From Neobacillus massiliamazoniensis (lineage in GTDB: Bacteria > Bacillota > Bacilli > Bacillales > Cytobacillaceae), in assembly GCF_001048695.1 (NCBI RefSeq), contig NZ_CVRB01000004.1, positions 682,001-746,000 on the forward strand: DNA of 64,000 bases, read 5' to 3'. How positions within the stretch are numbered: position 1 is the first letter of the stretch; the number at the start of each line of letters is the position of its first letter. Below the pieces are notes generated by a model. The model was not told where the DNA came from. It made no database searches and saw nothing but the letters and a program-made list of their open reading frames with translations. Positions 16,879 through 25,436 of the stretch are shown here, piece after piece. Made by a program: the position numbers and the translations under genes.

Positions 16879-18597
16879 TTAATTTCGATTATATAAAAAC
16901 TCAAGTAAGTCATTTTTATCAAGGGCATTGAGGACAGTTGACTTCTTAATCCAACCCTTTTTAGCTGTGGAAACACCAATTTTCATGTGCTGTAATGTAT
17001 CGATTTTATGAGCGTCTGTATTGATGAGAATTTTTACACCTTTATCCTGTGCTTTTCGCAAATATTCAGCCGCAAGGTCAAGCCGGTTTGGATTCGCATT
17101 TAATTCTAATGCCGTATTCGTCTCTTTCGCGAGATCGATTAACAAATCAATATCCACATCGTAGCCCTCGCGGCGGCTAATTTTTCTACCGGTAGGATGG
17201 GCGATTAAATCGACATGCGCATTTTCGAGAGCTGTTTTTAACCGTGACATAATTTTTTCCCGTGGTTGTGAAAAAGCTGAGTGAATGGAAGCTATTACAA
17301 AGTCCATTTCGGCAAGCACTTCGTCCTCATAATCTAATGTACCATCAGGAAGAATATCCATTTCAACGCCAGAAAGAATCAAAATGTCATCGTATTTTTC
17401 ATTTAATTTCTTAATTTCTTCTTTTTGCTTTAAAAGCCTTTCGCGTGTCAGACCATGCGCCACCTTTAAAAATTGCGAATGGTCCGTTATAGCCATATAT
17501 TGATAACCCCGAGCACGGCAGGCCTCGACCATTTCCTCAATGGTATGAGCTCCGTCGCTCCAAGTGGTATGCATATGAAGGTCGCCTTTTATGTCCTCGA
17601 GCTCAATTAATGGTTCATAGCCTGGAAAGACATCGACTTCTTTTCCATCTTCCCTAATTTCAGGAGGAATATAAGGAAGACCAAAATGCTGGAAAAATTC
17701 TTCTTCAGCTGAGAAAGTAAGGATTTCCCCAGATTCAATATTTTCAACACCATACTCACTTATTTTTTCACCGCGCTCTTTGGCTAACTGTCGCATCCGA
17801 ACATTGTGATCCTTTGAACCGGTAAAATGGTGCAGGGTCGTCGTAAATTCCTCAGGCTTTACAAGGCGAAAATCGGCAGATATATCATAATCCAACCCAA
17901 AGATTACCGAAACCTTTGTATCGCCCGCACCAATAACTTCTTTAATTTTAGGCATTTCTAACAGCTGTTGTCTTACGATCTCTGGCTCGTTTGTTGCAAT
18001 GATAAAATCAAGGTCTTTGATTGTTTCCCTCATTCTTCTTAAACTTCCAGCCCTTGAATAACGATGGACTCCAGTAAAGCCTGCGAGAACTGACTCTATT
18101 TGTTCGGCAATCGGCAGCATGTATGCAAGTGGCAAACGTTCAGGTCTTGTACCAATAGTCTGAATTGCACTTAAAATTTTTTCTTCTGATTTTTTCCCAA
18201 AACCAGGCAATGCTTGAACCAACCCGGCTTTACATGCCTCTTCTAAACTTTCAACATCTTCAATCCCTAATTCTTGATAGAGCTTGGCAATTTTTTTACC
18301 ACCAAGTCCCGGGATTTGCAGCATTGGAATTAAACCAGGAGGAACCTCTTCTTTTAATTCTTTTAAGACTGATGATGAACCTACTTTTAAGTATTCTTCT
18401 ATTACGGCAGCTGTTCCTTTGCCAATTCCTGATAGGGCCGTAAAGTCCTCAATTTCTGTTATGCTCCGCTCATCCGTTTCCAGTGCTGTAGCCGCTTTAC
18501 GGAAAGCAGAAATTTTAAAAGAGTTTTCCCCTTTTAGTTCCATATAGACTGCAATCATCTCTAATATACGAACAACTTCCTTTTTGGTTTCATTCAT
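16879..18597 (-). CDS. polX: DNA polymerase X family protein with PHP domain
   Basis: This is a 572-residue DNA polymerase beta-like enzyme with helix-hairpin-helix segments (AL-SGIGKGTA, IPGLGGKK, LPGFGKKS) and a nucleotidyltransferase core. The C-terminal PHP phosphoesterase domain begins at GDLHMHTTWSDG and supplies 3'-5' exonuclease and AP-endonuclease activity in B. subtilis PolX. I chose the ATG at 18597 because the further upstream reading frame runs into a repeat element and does not resemble the family. Confidence 0.93.
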   Translation of the reverse strand: MNETKKEVVRILEMIAVYMELKGENSFKISAFRKAATALETDERSITEIEDFTALSGIGKGTAAVIEEYLKVGSSSVLKELKEEVPPGLIPMLQIPGLGGKKIAKLYQELGIEDVESLEEACKAGLVQALPGFGKKSEEKILSAIQTIGTRPERLPLAYMLPIAEQIESVLAGFTGVHRYSRAGSLRRMRETIKDLDFIIATNEPEIVRQQLLEMPKIKEVIGAGDTKVSVIFGLDYDISADFRLVKPEEFTTTLHHFTGSKDHNVRMRQLAKERGEKISEYGVENIESGEILTFSAEEEFFQHFGLPYIPPEIREDGKEVDVFPGYEPLIELEDIKGDLHMHTTWSDGAHTIEEMVEACRARGYQYMAITDHSQFLKVAHGLTRERLLKQKEEIKKLNEKYDDILILSGVEMDILPDGTLDYEDEVLAEMDFVIASIHSAFSQPREKIMSRLKTALENAHVDLIAHPTGRKISRREGYDVDIDLLIDLAKETNTALELNANPNRLDLAAEYLRKAQDKGVKILINTDAHKIDTLQHMKIGVSTAKKGWIKKSTVLNALDKNDLLEFLYNRN

Positions 18598-18681
18598 GGT
18601 AAGCCACCACCCTTTTAGAATAGCTTTTTCATTTTTTTGTTTTTTAAGGCATTCATCATGCCGAAGAATTTCTTGAAAAAA

Positions 18682-19006
18682 GAAAAGCGCAAGGCGCCCG
18701 TTTAGCGACGTATAGACTGGAGCGCTTCGACTGAGATAAAGGAAACACGGAGAGCGAAGCAGCTGCATTGAAAAACTTCAAGAATTACATCTGTGATTAA
18801 ACATCATGAAGCTTTGCGACGAGCTGAACAGCAGCTTCCTCGAATGGGCTATGGCGCAGGAGCACTTCACGATCCGATGTTGACTTATCGTAGGGAGAAG
18901 AGCGAAGTCCACTAGTCGCTGGGCGCCTCCGCCGAAAAACTCACGTTTTTCGGCGTGCGAGGTATCGCTTCCGAAGCTTACTCTTTTGAAGTTGGACAAT
19001 TCTCAA
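18682..19006 (+). repeat. Large imperfect-palindrome repeat, long form (family C)
   Basis: This 325-bp non-coding element between cvpA and polX begins GAAAAGCGCAAGGCGCC and ends near GGACAATTCTC. Outer arms GGCGCCCGTTTAGCGAC and AGTCGCTGGGCGCC are complementary, and an inner hairpin GCCGAAAAA/TTTTTCGGC is present. Its start and end words are shared with the shorter family B repeats at 32.6, 38.5 and 60.1 kb. A diverged copy lies at 23.7 kb. Confidence 0.8.
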
Positions 19007-19062
19007 TGTCGAATTTTATATTTTCTTATCTTAAAACAAAAACTTCTCTGCTACAGAGAAGT

Positions 19063-19605
19063 TCAGAGGGGCGTATTATCAATCCACCAACGCGATAATT
19101 GCTGGGAAAAGATAGGAGTGTGTTTCACAATTGCCTTTGCTAAAATAGAATGGTCCAAAGGATTTTGGAAAGTACTTAATGGAATTAAGGCAGCAATATA
19201 TAATAAAATAAAGATGATAAAATAGGTTTCAAGAAAGCCTAGTATTCCGCCTGCCCAGAAATTTAAGAAATTCAAAATCGGCAAATGGGCTATAAAGTCA
19301 AGCATAGATGCGATAATCTGCACCAAGATCTTCACTGCGAAAAAAATAATCGTAAACGCAATCGCACGATAAAAAGCAGTTTCCATATTACCGCTGTGCG
19401 TCAAAACCTTTAATGCTGATTGGTCGCTTAAATTTGGGTATGGAATCCAAAGGACTAACTTCTTTGCTAATTCAACATAGTATAAATTTGCTACGATATA
19501 TGCAATAATAAAACCTATTAAATGAAAAAGCTGCAGGATAAAGCCTCTTTTAAGGCCAACAAAGAAACCAATTACTAATAAAAATAAAATGGCTAAATCT
19601 AACAC
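19063..19605 (-). CDS. yshB: CvpA family membrane protein
   Basis: This 180-residue protein has about four membrane segments (residues 1-20, 25-45, 70-95 and 100-135) and the N-terminal LDLAILFLLVIGFFVGLKRG typical of the CvpA/colicin V production family. Its exact role is unknown. It lies 5 nt after zapA and belongs with polX-mutS2 in B. subtilis order, though a repeat element now separates it from polX. Confidence 0.85.
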   Translation of the reverse strand: MLDLAILFLLVIGFFVGLKRGFILQLFHLIGFIIAYIVANLYYVELAKKLVLWIPYPNLSDQSALKVLTHSGNMETAFYRAIAFTIIFFAVKILVQIIASMLDFIAHLPILNFLNFWAGGILGFLETYFIIFILLYIAALIPLSTFQNPLDHSILAKAIVKHTPIFSQQLSRWWIDNTPL

Positions 19606-19610
19606 ACTTT

Positions 19611-19871
19611 TCAGTCCTTTTCCTTTTGAAGTTCTGCTAGGAGCCGTTCCAACTGATCCTTTATTTTAAGATAATCATTGACAGCATTTACTGCTGTTAA
19701 AACGGCTAGCTTATTTACATCTAACGCTGGATTCTTGGAGCTGATTTCTTCCATTTTATCGTTAACTAATGCCGCTACGAGCCGAATATGTCTTGGGCTT
19801 TCCGTGCCTACAATAATATATTGCTGCTCGTATATATCAACTGTCGTTCTGTTTTTTTGACTATTTGACAA
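19611..19871 (-). CDS. zapA: Cell division protein ZapA
   Basis: ZapA bundles FtsZ protofilaments at the division site. The N-terminal part (RTTVDIYEQQYIIVGTES) and the C-terminal coiled coil (about residues 60-86) are typical. I prefer the TTG at 19871 (86 aa), which has GGAGG 8 nt upstream and aligns with the start of relatives. The ATG at 19886 also has a GAGGA upstream and cannot be excluded. The gene is divergent from rnhC. Confidence 0.88.
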   Translation of the reverse strand: MSNSQKNRTTVDIYEQQYIIVGTESPRHIRLVAALVNDKMEEISSKNPALDVNKLAVLTAVNAVNDYLKIKDQLERLLAELQKEKD

Positions 19872-19992
19872 AATAAATGCCTCCATTCAAGAATCCTCAC
19901 TATATAATAACATGAACTTATAAAAGTCGAAAAGTTAAAGTATCGTAGTCTTTGATGATTATAGTTAATTTTTAGAAAAGTGGTGCTTCCAT

Positions 19993-20934
19993 TTGGGTAA
20001 TGTTGTATTAAAAAAAAGCTTAAACGAAATGATGGAAATGAAAAACTATTACAGTAGATCTTTAATTGAAAAATTGCCACAAGGCAGTTTGTTTGCGGCG
20101 AAAACCCCAACCTGCATGATTACCGCCTATAAATCAGGAAAAGTATTATTCCAAGGGACTGATAGTGAGAAAGAGGCAAGCAGATGGGGGAATGCCAATG
20201 CTCCTGCAAAAAAAACGACTACACCGAAAACAGGCAGTGGTAAGGGCCTACCTGCAGGTTTTAGTCAAATGTCTGTTATTGGTTCTGACGAAGTGGGTAC
20301 AGGAGACTTTTTCGGTCCGATCACGGTCGTTGCCGCTTATGTAAGTAAAGATCATATTCCATTGTTAAAAGAATTAGGTGTAAGGGACTCTAAGGATTTA
20401 ACAGATGAAAAAATCATTGAAATTGCTAAGGTCATAAAAGATGTGGTCCCCTTTAGCTTGATGACTTTGAAAAATGAAAAATATAATCAGGTTCAAAAAA
20501 CAGGGATGTCGCAAGGAAAAATGAAAGCCATCCTCCATAATAAGGCGATTTTAAATGTGTTGGATAAAATCGCACCAGAAAAACCCGAAGCTATTTTGAT
20601 TGACCAATTTGTCCAAGAAAGTACATATTTTCAACATATAAAAGGGCAAAAGGCAATTGCCAAAGAGAATGTTTATTTTAGTACAAAAGCGGAAGGAATT
20701 CATATCGCAGTTGCTGCAGCCTCGATCCTTGCCCGCTATGCCTTTGTTCATTATATGGATAAATTAAGTGAAGCGGCAGGTTTTAAGATTCCAAAAGGGG
20801 CCGGAGCCCAGGTAGACGTTGCAGCTGCCAAGCTTATATTAAATAAAGGCAGGGAAACATTACCAAGCTTTGTTAAACTTCATTTTGCCAACACTGAAAA
20901 AGCATTGGCGATTGTTCATAAAAAGAGGAATTGA
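19993..20934 (+). CDS. rnhC: Ribonuclease HIII
   Basis: This 313-residue endonuclease cleaves the RNA strand of RNA-DNA hybrids. The N-terminal TBP-like substrate-binding domain (about 1-85) precedes the catalytic domain beginning SVIGSDEVGTGDFFGP with the metal-binding D/E residues. LIDQF and later conserved segments are present. The start is a TTG with only a weak GGTG upstream, chosen because the N-terminus then matches the family. It is divergent from zapA. Confidence 0.94.
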   Translation: MGNVVLKKSLNEMMEMKNYYSRSLIEKLPQGSLFAAKTPTCMITAYKSGKVLFQGTDSEKEASRWGNANAPAKKTTTPKTGSGKGLPAGFSQMSVIGSDEVGTGDFFGPITVVAAYVSKDHIPLLKELGVRDSKDLTDEKIIEIAKVIKDVVPFSLMTLKNEKYNQVQKTGMSQGKMKAILHNKAILNVLDKIAPEKPEAILIDQFVQESTYFQHIKGQKAIAKENVYFSTKAEGIHIAVAAASILARYAFVHYMDKLSEAAGFKIPKGAGAQVDVAAAKLILNKGRETLPSFVKLHFANTEKALAIVHKKRN

Positions 20935-20968
20935 GACCAGATCCTTTGGGAGACTGGTTCTTTTTTTA
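20932..20968 (+). terminator. rnhC terminator
   Basis: AGACCAG, a 14-nt loop and CTGGTTCT are followed by seven Ts directly after the rnhC stop. Confidence 0.8.
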
Positions 20969-20984
20969 TGGAAAAATAGAGGTT

Positions 20985-21078
20985 GGCGAGTAAAGTGCGA
21001 AAAGTGGCGAGTAAAACGGAAAAAGTCGCGAGTAAAATGAAAAATCCCGCGAGTAAATTACAAAAACCGGCGAGTAAA
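20985..21078. repeat. 21-bp-period array, core (G/C)GCGAGTAAA
   Basis: Five copies of (G/C)GCGAGTAAA start at 20985, 21006, 21027, 21048 and 21069, exactly 21 bp apart, with A-rich variable spacers. The array sits between the convergent rnhC and pheT terminators. Because 21 is a multiple of three, one minus-strand frame gives a pseudo-repetitive peptide, which I do not regard as a gene. Confidence 0.85.
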
Positions 21079-21188
21079 CAAAAAAGGAACAATTTATATA
21101 CACCAACCCCCATGAAAAAATGACAAAAAAAGTTAGGATTAATGGGGTTAATCGTACTAAATCGTTCAATATCGCCAACTATTAATTA

Positions 21189-21225
21189 AAAAAACGCTTG
21201 GATTTTTTCAATCCAAGCGTTTTTT
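21189..21225. terminator. pheT terminator (bidirectional)
   Basis: A 16-bp perfect stem (21189-21204 with 21210-21225; AACGCTTGGATT core) has a 5-nt loop with A- and T-runs on either side. It ends pheST on the minus strand and can backstop rnhC. Confidence 0.93.
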
Positions 21226-21228
21226 GAT

Positions 21229-23643
21229 TTATCCTCGTAAAACAGCGCCGGCCTTTTCTTTTAAGGCATCCAGTACGCGAGTATGAACCTTCGTCACTTC
21301 TTCATCTGTTAAAGTTCGTTCAGGATCAACATATTTCAACGAGAACGCAATCGATTTCTTTCCTTCTTCCATCTTATCCCCTTCGTATAAGTCAAATACA
21401 TGAGCTTCCTTAAGAAGAGGTGCACCCTCAGATAAAATAATCTCTTTCAAGGTGCCTGACACCGTTTCTTTGTTTGCAACTAAAGCAATGTCCCTTGTGA
21501 TAGATGGGAAGCGCGGAATCGATTCATATTGTAATGGGGCCGATTCTGCTCCAAGGACATCTTTCAGAGAAAGTTCAAATACATAGGTGTCTTTTAGGTC
21601 TAATTCTTTTTGTATGTTTGGATGAACCTGGCCAACAAAGCCAATTTTCTCACCATTTAAGCGGATTTCTGCTGTCCTGCCAGGATGCATGTCTTCAACC
21701 TTCGTCTGGACGTATTCCACTTGATCAGCAAGACCGAGTTTGTCAAACAAGCCTTCCAAAATTCCTTTTATCACGTAGAAGTCAACAGCCTTTTTCTCTC
21801 CCTGCCAAGAATGGCTATGCCATAATCCAGTAATAGCTCCAGCTAAATGTTCATTTTCAACAGGTAATTCATCCGTTCCGTTTGCTAAAAAGACTGCTCC
21901 TGTTTCATAGACTCCTAATTGATCGTTTTGACGGGCATTGTTGTACTTTAATACTTCCAAAAGCTGTGGAAGAATACTTAAGCGAAGTACGCTGCGGTCT
22001 TCACTCATTGGCATTGAAAGACGAACCGCGTTTCGCTTTTCTAGAGCAAATTGTGCCGCTTTTTCTTCACTAGTTAAGGAGTACGTAACAGCTTGATATA
22101 GGCCGGCACCTTCTAAATAGTGGCGGACTACCCGACGCTTCTTCTGGTATTCTGTTAGTTTTCCAGGTGTTGTAGAGCCAATCGGTAAAGTTTTGGGAAT
22201 CAAGTCATAGCCGTACAACCGTGCCACTTCTTCAATCAAATCTTCTTCGATTTTGATATCGCCACGGCGAGTTGGCGCCGTTACAGTAATCGTTTCATCC
22301 TCAACCGTCACAGGAAATTGTAATCGTTCAAAAATCGCTTCTACATCCGAAGCGCTCAATTCCGTTCCAAGAACGCGATTGATTTTTTCCAAGGTGATCG
22401 AAACAACGGCCGGCTCAATCGTCATTACATCTACTTCTGCTGTTCCTTCCAACACTTCGCCGCCAGCGTATTTTGCCATTAGGTAGGCTGCACGCTCACC
22501 AGCAACGCGAACACGATTTGGATCAACACCCTTTTCAAAACGAGCACTTGCCTCGCTTCTTAAGCCATGATCTTTAGATGCTTTTCTGACCGTTGCTCCG
22601 TTAAAATAAGCTGATTCCAACAGGACGGTGGTTGTGTCTGATGTGACTTCTGAATTAGCCCCGCCCATAACACCTGCAAGCGCTACAGGTTCGGTTCCGT
22701 TTGTAATAACAAGATGATCGGCTGTTAATGTTCGTTCCGTATCGTCAAGTGTCACAAACTTTTCTCCATCTTTTGCCCTGCGGACAAGGATTTCCTTTGA
22801 TCCTAAACGGTCATAATCAAAGGCATGCAGTGGCTGTCCATATTCTAATAAAATGTAGTTAGTTATATCGACCACATTGTTATGCGGGCGGATTCCTGCT
22901 GACATCAAACGTGTCTGCATCCAAAGTGGAGAAGGTCCGATTTTGACATTTTTAATAACCTTTGCAACGTACAAAGGATTATCCTCTTTCGCATCTACCA
23001 CAATTGTCATATAATCTGAAGCTTTTTCAGGTGCAGCTTGAAGCTCGATTTCCGGAAGCTTGACTTCCCTGCCTAAAATAGCCGCAACTTCATAGGCAAC
23101 ACCAAGGATACTTAAACAGTCAGAGCGGTTTGGGGTTAAACTTAGCTCAAGGACTTGATCATCTCGATTTAATAATGCAAGGGCATCTGACCCAACCTCA
23201 GCATCCGCCGGAAAAACAAAAATTCCCTCTGAATATTCTTTCGGAGCTAATTTTCCTTCTATTCCAAGCTCTTGCAAGGAACAAATCATCCCATTTGATT
23301 CCTCACCGCGAAGTTTGGAACGTTTGATTTTAAAATTCCCTGGTAATACTGCACCGGCTTTTGCGACCGGAACCTTTTGACCTTTTGCGACATTCTTTGC
23401 ACCGCAAATGATTTGGACAGGATCTCCTTCCCCAAGGTCAACAAGACATTTGCTAAGTTTATCAGCATTTGGGTGCTGCTCACGTTCAAGGACATGGCCA
23501 ACGACCACACCTTTAATCCCTTCGTTAAGCACCTCTACTCCTTCTACTTCAATACCACTTTTGGTAATTTTATCAGCTAATTCTTCAGCCGATACGCCAG
23601 TTAAATCTATATAGTCTTGAAGCCATTTATATGAAACGAACAT
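21229..23643 (-). CDS. pheT: Phenylalanyl-tRNA synthetase beta chain
   Basis: This 804-residue subunit of the alpha2-beta2 enzyme has an N-terminal tRNA-binding (EMAP-like) domain (about 40-150), B3/B4 editing domain, B5 domain and a C-terminal anticodon-binding FDX-ACB domain (about 710-803). Length and order are as in B. subtilis. It contains one exact copy of the GGTGCCTGACACC word (21451-21463). It is separated from pheS by a 141-bp spacer that holds a decayed repeat. Confidence 0.96.
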   Translation of the reverse strand: MFVSYKWLQDYIDLTGVSAEELADKITKSGIEVEGVEVLNEGIKGVVVGHVLEREQHPNADKLSKCLVDLGEGDPVQIICGAKNVAKGQKVPVAKAGAVLPGNFKIKRSKLRGEESNGMICSLQELGIEGKLAPKEYSEGIFVFPADAEVGSDALALLNRDDQVLELSLTPNRSDCLSILGVAYEVAAILGREVKLPEIELQAAPEKASDYMTIVVDAKEDNPLYVAKVIKNVKIGPSPLWMQTRLMSAGIRPHNNVVDITNYILLEYGQPLHAFDYDRLGSKEILVRRAKDGEKFVTLDDTERTLTADHLVITNGTEPVALAGVMGGANSEVTSDTTTVLLESAYFNGATVRKASKDHGLRSEASARFEKGVDPNRVRVAGERAAYLMAKYAGGEVLEGTAEVDVMTIEPAVVSITLEKINRVLGTELSASDVEAIFERLQFPVTVEDETITVTAPTRRGDIKIEEDLIEEVARLYGYDLIPKTLPIGSTTPGKLTEYQKKRRVVRHYLEGAGLYQAVTYSLTSEEKAAQFALEKRNAVRLSMPMSEDRSVLRLSILPQLLEVLKYNNARQNDQLGVYETGAVFLANGTDELPVENEHLAGAITGLWHSHSWQGEKKAVDFYVIKGILEGLFDKLGLADQVEYVQTKVEDMHPGRTAEIRLNGEKIGFVGQVHPNIQKELDLKDTYVFELSLKDVLGAESAPLQYESIPRFPSITRDIALVANKETVSGTLKEIILSEGAPLLKEAHVFDLYEGDKMEEGKKSIAFSLKYVDPERTLTDEEVTKVHTRVLDALKEKAGAVLRG
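21451..21463. repeat. GGTGCCTGACACC motif inside pheT
   Basis: This exact copy of the recurrent 13-mer falls in the coding sequence, where the minus strand encodes TVSGT. The encoded residues fit the family here, so this copy may be chance or tolerated. Confidence 0.5.
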
Positions 23644-23672
23644 GTCGAAAACCTCCTATTTTAATCCATTTC

Positions 23673-23778
23673 TAGCACCCTGTGATTAGTGACCTTCCCC
23701 CACCTCTTTCGATAAGTTAACATCGCTTTTATCTCAATTGGGGGTATTCGGTTCCTACGTCGCTAAACAATGCTTTTG
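23673..23778 (-). repeat. Decayed copy of family C repeat in the pheS-pheT spacer
   Basis: On the minus strand, GTTTAGCGACGTA, then GAGATAAA, then GATGTTAACTTATCG and GGTCACTAATCACAGGGTGC follow the same order as words in the 18.7 kb element (GTTTAGCGACGTA, GAGATAAA, GATGTTGACTTATCG, and GTCCACTAGTCGCTGGGCGC). About 200 bp of the centre is missing. It accounts for most of the unusually long pheS-pheT gap. Confidence 0.65.
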
Positions 23779-23784
23779 CTTTAC

Positions 23785-24822
23785 TTACTCATGTTTTGAA
23801 AATTGTTTTAAGAAACGAACGTCATTCGTATAGAAATGACGAATATCATCAATACCGTATTTCAGCATTGCAATCCGCTCTGGACCCATACCGAAAGCAA
23901 AACCGGTATATTTTTTCGAATCATAGCCAGCCATTTCAAGCACGTTAGGATGAACCATACCAGCACCGAGAATTTCAATCCAGCCTGTTTGCTTACAAAC
24001 GCTGCAGCCATGTCCATGGCAAATTTTACAAGAGATATCCATCTCGACAGATGGTTCTGTGAACGGGAAGAAGCTTGGTCTTAGCCTGATATCGCGATCT
24101 TCACCAAACATTTTTTTCGCAAAAACCTCCAATGTTCCTTTCAGGTCACTCATGCGAATATTCTCGCCAACCACTAAACCTTCTATTTGCATAAACTGGT
24201 GGGAGTGGGTAGCATCATCGTTATCGCGGCGGTACACTTTACCAGGGCAAATAATTTTGATTGGACCTTTGCCATCATGCTTTTCCATCGTCCGTGCCTG
24301 CACAGGGGATGTATGGGTACGCATCAGAATTTCTTCTGTGATATAGAAAGAATCCTGCATATCGCGAGCCGGGTGTCCTTTCGGTAAATTGAGAGCTTCG
24401 AAGTTATAATAATCCTGTTCGACCTCAGGACCTTCTACCACCCGATAACCCATTCCAATAAATAAATCTTCAATTTCTTCAATAATTCTTGTTAATGGAT
24501 GGTGATTTCCAACCCTAACAGGGCGGCCAGGTAATGTCACATCTATCGTTTCGGAAGCAAGTTTTTCATTGACGGCTGCTTCCTCTAATTCATTTTGCTT
24601 GGCTTCAATTTTGTTCGAAATGGCTTCACGAACCTCATTTGCCAAAGCCCCCATGATTGGGCGCTCTTCTGCTGAAAGTTTGCCCATACCGCGGAGTACT
24701 TCGGTAATCGGGCCTTTTTTGCCTAAATAAGCAACACGAATGTCATTTAATTCTTTTAAGCTGTCAGTCTGCTCTACTTTTTGAATTGCTTCTTCCTGCA
24801 ATTCCTTTAATCGTTCTTGCAT
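23785..24822 (-). CDS. pheS: Phenylalanyl-tRNA synthetase alpha chain
   Basis: This 345-residue catalytic subunit charges tRNA-Phe. An N-terminal coiled coil (about 1-85) is followed by the class II catalytic core, with motif 2 near VYRRDNDDATHSHQFMQIEG and motif 3 GFAFGMGPERIAM near residues 305-317. A GGAGG ribosome site precedes the ATG. Expression is controlled by the T-box upstream, and a MITE sits between T-box and start codon. Confidence 0.96.
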   Translation of the reverse strand: MQERLKELQEEAIQKVEQTDSLKELNDIRVAYLGKKGPITEVLRGMGKLSAEERPIMGALANEVREAISNKIEAKQNELEEAAVNEKLASETIDVTLPGRPVRVGNHHPLTRIIEEIEDLFIGMGYRVVEGPEVEQDYYNFEALNLPKGHPARDMQDSFYITEEILMRTHTSPVQARTMEKHDGKGPIKIICPGKVYRRDNDDATHSHQFMQIEGLVVGENIRMSDLKGTLEVFAKKMFGEDRDIRLRPSFFPFTEPSVEMDISCKICHGHGCSVCKQTGWIEILGAGMVHPNVLEMAGYDSKKYTGFAFGMGPERIAMLKYGIDDIRHFYTNDVRFLKQFSKHE

Positions 24823-24869
24823 TGGATTTCCTCCTTAAATGTTGATCACGAATGGGTTTTAAAAAAAAT

Positions 24870-25114
24870 GGCTTTGTTAAACTTGCCTGTTGATTTGCGC
24901 TTCAGGCGCTTCGCTTTCCGCGGGCGTTCCGGGAAGCCTCCTCGGCGCTTAAGCGCCTGTGGGGTCTCCCCTGCCCCGTAATCCCGCAGGACGTTGAATC
25001 AGCTTCTTCGAATCTACACCGCACGAAGAAAATGCGATAGCATTTTCGAGGATCTCGCGCCTTCCGCTCTAATCAAAATAATTCCAAAAATTAACAATTA
25101 CCTTTAACACAGCC
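24870..25114 (+). mobile_element. MITE-like element in the pheS leader (family A)
   Basis: This 245-bp copy starts GGCTTTGTTAAACTTG and ends TTTAACACAGCC, flanked by AAAAAAAT on both sides (24862-24869 and 25115-25122). It lies between the T-box terminator and the pheS ribosome site, so read-through transcripts must include it. Confidence 0.9.
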
Positions 25115-25124
25115 AAAAAAATAA

Positions 25125-25388
25125 AAAAACCCCATCCCAAAAAGGGACGAGGTTATAGTCGCGGTACCACCCTTGTAAACACTGTATGTAAAATCAGTGT
25201 TCGCTTCATTCGAATAACGGCATATGCCGAGACATCTTTACATTTCTTTTTGAAATGGTCCCGATGCTGACTCGGGAGGTGAACTTCTCCAGTCTTTTCC
25301 ATAAAAGTGCTTTCAGTCGAGGCACTTTCTCCCTAAATGGTGTTAAACTAGATACTTTTCTCCGTCATCATCTTTTATTATCAATATA
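25125..25388 (-). promoter_or_regulatory. T-box riboswitch of pheST
   Basis: The minus strand has the T-box word AAGGGTGGTACCGCG (25160-25174), followed by a terminator (CCTCGTCCC/GGGATGGGG plus T-run, ending near 25125). A stem I region lies upstream with AGGGAGAAAGTG. A candidate specifier UUC (Phe) occurs at 25281-25283 in AAGTTCACC. Uncharged tRNA-Phe is expected to stabilise the antiterminator. Confidence 0.92.
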
Positions 25389-25395
25389 TTTCATT

Positions 25396-25424
25396 ATTAT
25401 ATAGTAATTCTTCTTGCGTTTCAA
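25396..25424 (-). promoter_or_regulatory. Sigma-A promoter of pheST
   Basis: TTGAAA (25419-25424), a 17-nt spacer and TATAAT (25396-25401) on the minus strand immediately precede the T-box. It begins 12 bp after the end of the upstream methyltransferase gene. Confidence 0.8.
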
Positions 25425-25436
25425 ATAGGTTAACAC

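Noticed and set aside
18597..18768. 57-residue N-terminal extension of PolX
   Set aside because: It is read from the family C repeat and does not match the family.
20966..21178. Minus-strand ORF of about 70 codons with a repeating Tyr-Ser-(Pro/Arg) peptide
   Set aside because: It is a by-product of the 21-bp array, since the period is a multiple of three. It has no ribosome site and spans a terminator region.
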